From: an uncultured Oribacterium sp.
GTDB taxonomy: Bacteria > Bacillota > Clostridia > Lachnospirales > Lachnospiraceae
DNA length: 50,098 nt
NCBI GenBank assembly: GCA_946413525.1
Contig: CAMKKZ010000029.1
Location: forward strand, 1-50,098
Direction of reading: 5' to 3'
Each line of letters begins with the position of its first letter. Within the stretch, counting starts at the first letter, position 1. Made by a program: the position numbers and the translations under genes. Shown in pieces: positions 48,023 through 50,098 of the stretch. Below the pieces are notes generated by a model. That model saw nothing but the letters and a program-made list of their open reading frames with translations, ran no database searches and was not told the origin of the DNA.

Positions 48023-48766
48023 TCACTCAAACCGGTATACGCAAACGCCTTCCTTGTTTTCCTCAATGAATTCGGCGTTCCTTTGTCTCATCTTAAGCAA
48101 TTCTTCGTCATCTGTCGGCTTGTTTCCATACGACTCCATAAGGCCGGCGATTGCCTTGGCGGCTAAAGTCGGTTCATACCCGGAAAAAACTCCCCCGCAT
48201 TTTTCAGCCACCCGCCTGCAGGCGGTGTTCGTCACATTGGTTCGGATCATAACCGGCTTTCCGGAGAATAATGTATGAACCGTACGGAGCATTCCCTTAA
48301 CCAATTCTGTTGCGATACCCTGCTTCCTGTATTGCTCCGCAACATCAAAGCCAAGTTCAATACAGTCTCCTTCATAGCTTTGAAATGAACAGCTTGCAAC
48401 CATCTCCTTAAAAATGCCTGTCGGCAGCTTATCCTGAACGCTTTGCTCCTCATCCTCATCTGCGATCAGGCTTCTCATTCTCCGGATGGCCGCCGCAATT
48501 TCCTGTATGTCAGAAGAGGAAGTCTTACCGAAGTAAGGCTCCCCATTAATTGCATCCGCAGCGATTGCGGCTTCTTCCTTCGCGCTGACGAAATCCTCGG
48601 AAATGGAAATGCCGGAGCGCATGAGTACCAGGCGGGCCAGCTCTGCCGCTCCGCAGATTCGCATACGGATACAGTTTACTCCATGAAGCGCCAGGCTCCT
48701 CATCAGCTCATTGCCGTTCAGCCCGGTGCTAAAATAATCTTCTCCTTCATACAGCCTCACTTCCAC
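48023..48766 (-). pseudogene. addB 5' fragment fused to a GNAT acetyltransferase 3' part
   Basis: The open frame (GTG start) encodes 247 residues. Residues about 16-105 match the start of AddB at 17244 (NELMRSLALHGVNCIRMRIC, AAELARLVLMRSGISISEDF, SSDIQEIAAAIRRMRSL). From about 118 it turns into a GNAT C-terminal half with the acetyl-CoA loop QYRKQGIATELVKGML. The natural addB start ATG (48740 region; MKEKIILAPG) is one base out of frame, so the addB part is both truncated and frameshifted. Position directly after DUF434 suggests that this was an original addB locus. The GNAT part may still be made as a fusion. Confidence 0.75.
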
Positions 48767-49458
48767 ACCTGCAGAGGCGATTTATTGTCTTTTGTAAGGC
48801 ATTGCGCAGTCAGATTCACCCAGCTTGCGCAATGATCCAGAATGATGGAATCCGATGTCACCACCAGTTCCCTGTTATATAATTCCCGGTCTACATCCTT
48901 CTGTATCCGGATATCAAGTTCAAAAGGATAGTCCTCCGCAATGTCCGCGATTCTTGCCTTCAGCCGGCCGGAATTTGATACCGGCTCATCAAGAAGGATC
49001 CTGACCATCCGAACCTTTGCTTTCTCCAGCGCATCAAGCATCAGCTTTACTGCCCTATCCGTTTCAGGAATCAGACGATACGTTCCGCGAAGCGCTGCCA
49101 GATCCCGCAGTGTCCCGTCCATGCAGGAAAAGAAAACAGAATCACTGAGGATCACCTCCAGGGTGATGATGGTGTTAAAGCCATCGATCCAGACCTCCTT
49201 ACCTGCCAGCTCCTCTGCCTGTACTTGCTTGCTCATCCTCATAGAAATCTGCTCATCCGTTGCTACGCTTCGCATAATCGCTAGCCTCTGCCTTTCGGAC
49301 AGCAGATAATGATTTCCTACGAACGTGGATGCAGACTTCAGGTCGTAGCCTTCATTGATGAGATAGCGGATATGGCGGGAGGCTGTTCTCATAATCTGCA
49401 GCGCCTCGGGAGAAAAGTTTCTTTCATCCTCCGGCATGAATCCTCTCTTTGCATCCAT
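48757..49458 (-). CDS. DUF434 family protein
   Basis: 233 residues, soluble. Family features: an N-terminal helical part (AGRY-like ASRHIRYLINEGYDLKSAST, LLSERQRLAIMRSVATDE) and a PIN-like alpha/beta part (VWIDGFNTIITLEVILSDSV, then CMDGTLRDLAALRGTY, RMVRILLDEPVSNSG, TSDSIILD), whose spaced Asp residues (IDGFN, MDGT, DEP, TSDSIILD) could bind metal. Role unknown, possibly a nuclease-like protein given its position before addB remnants. GAGGAAGTTAC precedes the ATG; overlaps the next frame by 10 nt. Confidence 0.8.
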   Translation of the reverse strand: MDAKRGFMPEDERNFSPEALQIMRTASRHIRYLINEGYDLKSASTFVGNHYLLSERQRLAIMRSVATDEQISMRMSKQVQAEELAGKEVWIDGFNTIITLEVILSDSVFFSCMDGTLRDLAALRGTYRLIPETDRAVKLMLDALEKAKVRMVRILLDEPVSNSGRLKARIADIAEDYPFELDIRIQKDVDRELYNRELVVTSDSIILDHCASWVNLTAQCLTKDNKSPLQVWK

Positions 49459-49542
49459 GTAACTTCCTCGCTTTTAATCTGTTCATTTCAGGTTTATCCA
49501 CAGTAAGCGTATCAAACTATATGTCCCAAAAATCTCCCTTGG

Positions 49543-49977
49543 TTATTTCCTCGCCTCTTCTGTGGATGCTGAAGCCGGTTTTTCTGTCTCAATCTCGCCG
49601 GTCCAGGTATTGATACCACCGAACTCATAGATGTTCTTATAGCCCATCGCTGCCAGCTTTTCCGATGCCTGCTTGGAACGGTTTCCGGACCTGCAGTAGA
49701 TCAGGATGATCTGATCATAATCCGGCAGTGCCTCCGGTGAATCACAGCCGATGGATTCATTCGGAATCAGGATCGCTCCCGGGATATGACCTGCATCGTA
49801 TTCATCCTGACGACGCACATCCACAATGACATGACCGTCATCCCGGTCCATCATTTCTTTCGCTTCTTCCTGGCTGATCTGTTTATATGCCGCCGTGTTC
49901 TGCTCTTCCTTGACGGATGAACAGTCGCTTAAAGCGAAAAGTATAATCATTACAATTGGTAAAATTCGCCTCATCAT
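49543..49977 (-). CDS. rhodanese-like lipoprotein
   Basis: 144 residues: a short signal sequence (MMRRILPIVMIILFALSDC) and a rhodanese domain with active loop YCRSGNRSKQA (Cys catalytic) and DVRRQDEYDAGHIPGA. It could handle sulfane sulfur outside the membrane. The lipobox LSDC has Asp before Cys, where Ala/Gly/Ser is normal, so lipidation is doubtful. An alternative start at 50001 (MHFIGSDG) overlaps the upstream stop (TAATG) but leaves a non-signal N-terminus; MMRRIL was preferred for its signal sequence, with GGAAGTG upstream. Confidence 0.82.
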   Translation of the reverse strand: MMRRILPIVMIILFALSDCSSVKEEQNTAAYKQISQEEAKEMMDRDDGHVIVDVRRQDEYDAGHIPGAILIPNESIGCDSPEALPDYDQIILIYCRSGNRSKQASEKLAAMGYKNIYEFGGINTWTGEIETEKPASASTEEARK

Positions 49978-50000
49978 CCCATCACTTCCGATAAAGTGCA

Positions 50001-50098
50001 TTATACTGGCTTGATCAGCCCATTATTCCAAAAAGCATCAAATGTGTTGGCTGCGCCTCCATGTTCGATGATTTTTCCGTTCAGAACTCTATCAATGT
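50001..50098 (-). CDS. C-terminal end of an unidentified protein (possibly ABC ATPase)
   Basis: The last 31 codons (IDRVLNGKIIEHGGAANTFD, AFWNNGLIKPV) of a frame entering from the right edge. IDRVL-GKIIEHG resembles the end of ABC-transporter ATPases after the H-loop, but the tail is too short to be sure. Its TAA overlaps a possible ATG of the rhodanese gene. Confidence 0.4.
   Translation of the reverse strand, partial: IDRVLNGKIIEHGGAANTFDAFWNNGLIKPV

Overview
The window looks like chromosomal DNA of an anaerobic, fermentative Clostridia (Bacillota), most like a gut Lachnospiraceae or relative. This is inferred from a Rex-AdhE-[FeFe] hydrogenase cluster, a pyrophosphate-type phosphofructokinase, AddAB, WYL regulators, AGGAGG ribosome-binding sites and Lachnospiraceae-type mobile-element fragments. 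Base composition is uneven: the left 9 kb is very GC-rich (one 60-base stretch of adhE counted at 70%), while the toxin-antitoxin region at 36-38 kb is AT-rich (a sampled stretch near 37.4 kb is 35%).

Layout. (1) 1-8.7 kb, minus strand: a redox operon in the order rex, adhE, a small kinase-like phosphotransferase, a 2Fe-2S ferredoxin, a sensory [FeFe] hydrogenase with PAS domain, a SpoIIE-type phosphatase, and a second [FeFe] hydrogenase cut by the window edge. Together they suggest NADH sensing (Rex), NADH disposal (AdhE) and H2 or redox-state sensing feeding a PP2C signal. A LysR gene lies upstream. (2) 10.0-13.7 kb: a derelict mobilizable element with mobC, an internally deleted relaxase, an XRE regulator with divergent operators, and a serine recombinase cut off at the end of addA. 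(3) 13.7-20.0 kb: addA and addB homologues, both carrying in-frame copies of a dispersed repeat. (4) 20.1-26.0 kb: a WYL remnant, PPi-type PFK with a very long 3' hairpin, and an extracytoplasmic thiol-redox operon (TlpA-like, lipoprotein, polyferredoxin-TlpA fusion, membrane protein with a CxxC tail). (5) 26.3-33 kb: an AAA/DUF4143 ATPase with a 23-bp tandem array upstream, a lipoprotein serpin, and an MscS-like channel with sensor-like loops. (6) 33-43.8 kb: accessory islands full of broken genes (helicase-PLD remnant, methyltransferase, transposase scraps, two damaged toxin-antitoxin loci, two LysR genes of which one is frameshifted, a MazF-integrase chimera). (7) 43-50 kb: a minus-strand operon of little-known genes (DUF434, addB fragment fused to GNAT, HEAT-like, Sel1-like, HIRAN) and a rhodanese lipoprotein.

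The most distinctive feature is a family of about 70-bp elements made of two short hairpins. There are eleven copies between 15.1 and 39.1 kb, all in the same orientation. Most are intergenic, but four lie inside addA and addB, where they add open, length-neutral peptide inserts. A second, different structured segment replaces the C-terminus of a WYL regulator at 35.6 kb. Gene decay and fusion are frequent throughout the right half of the window.
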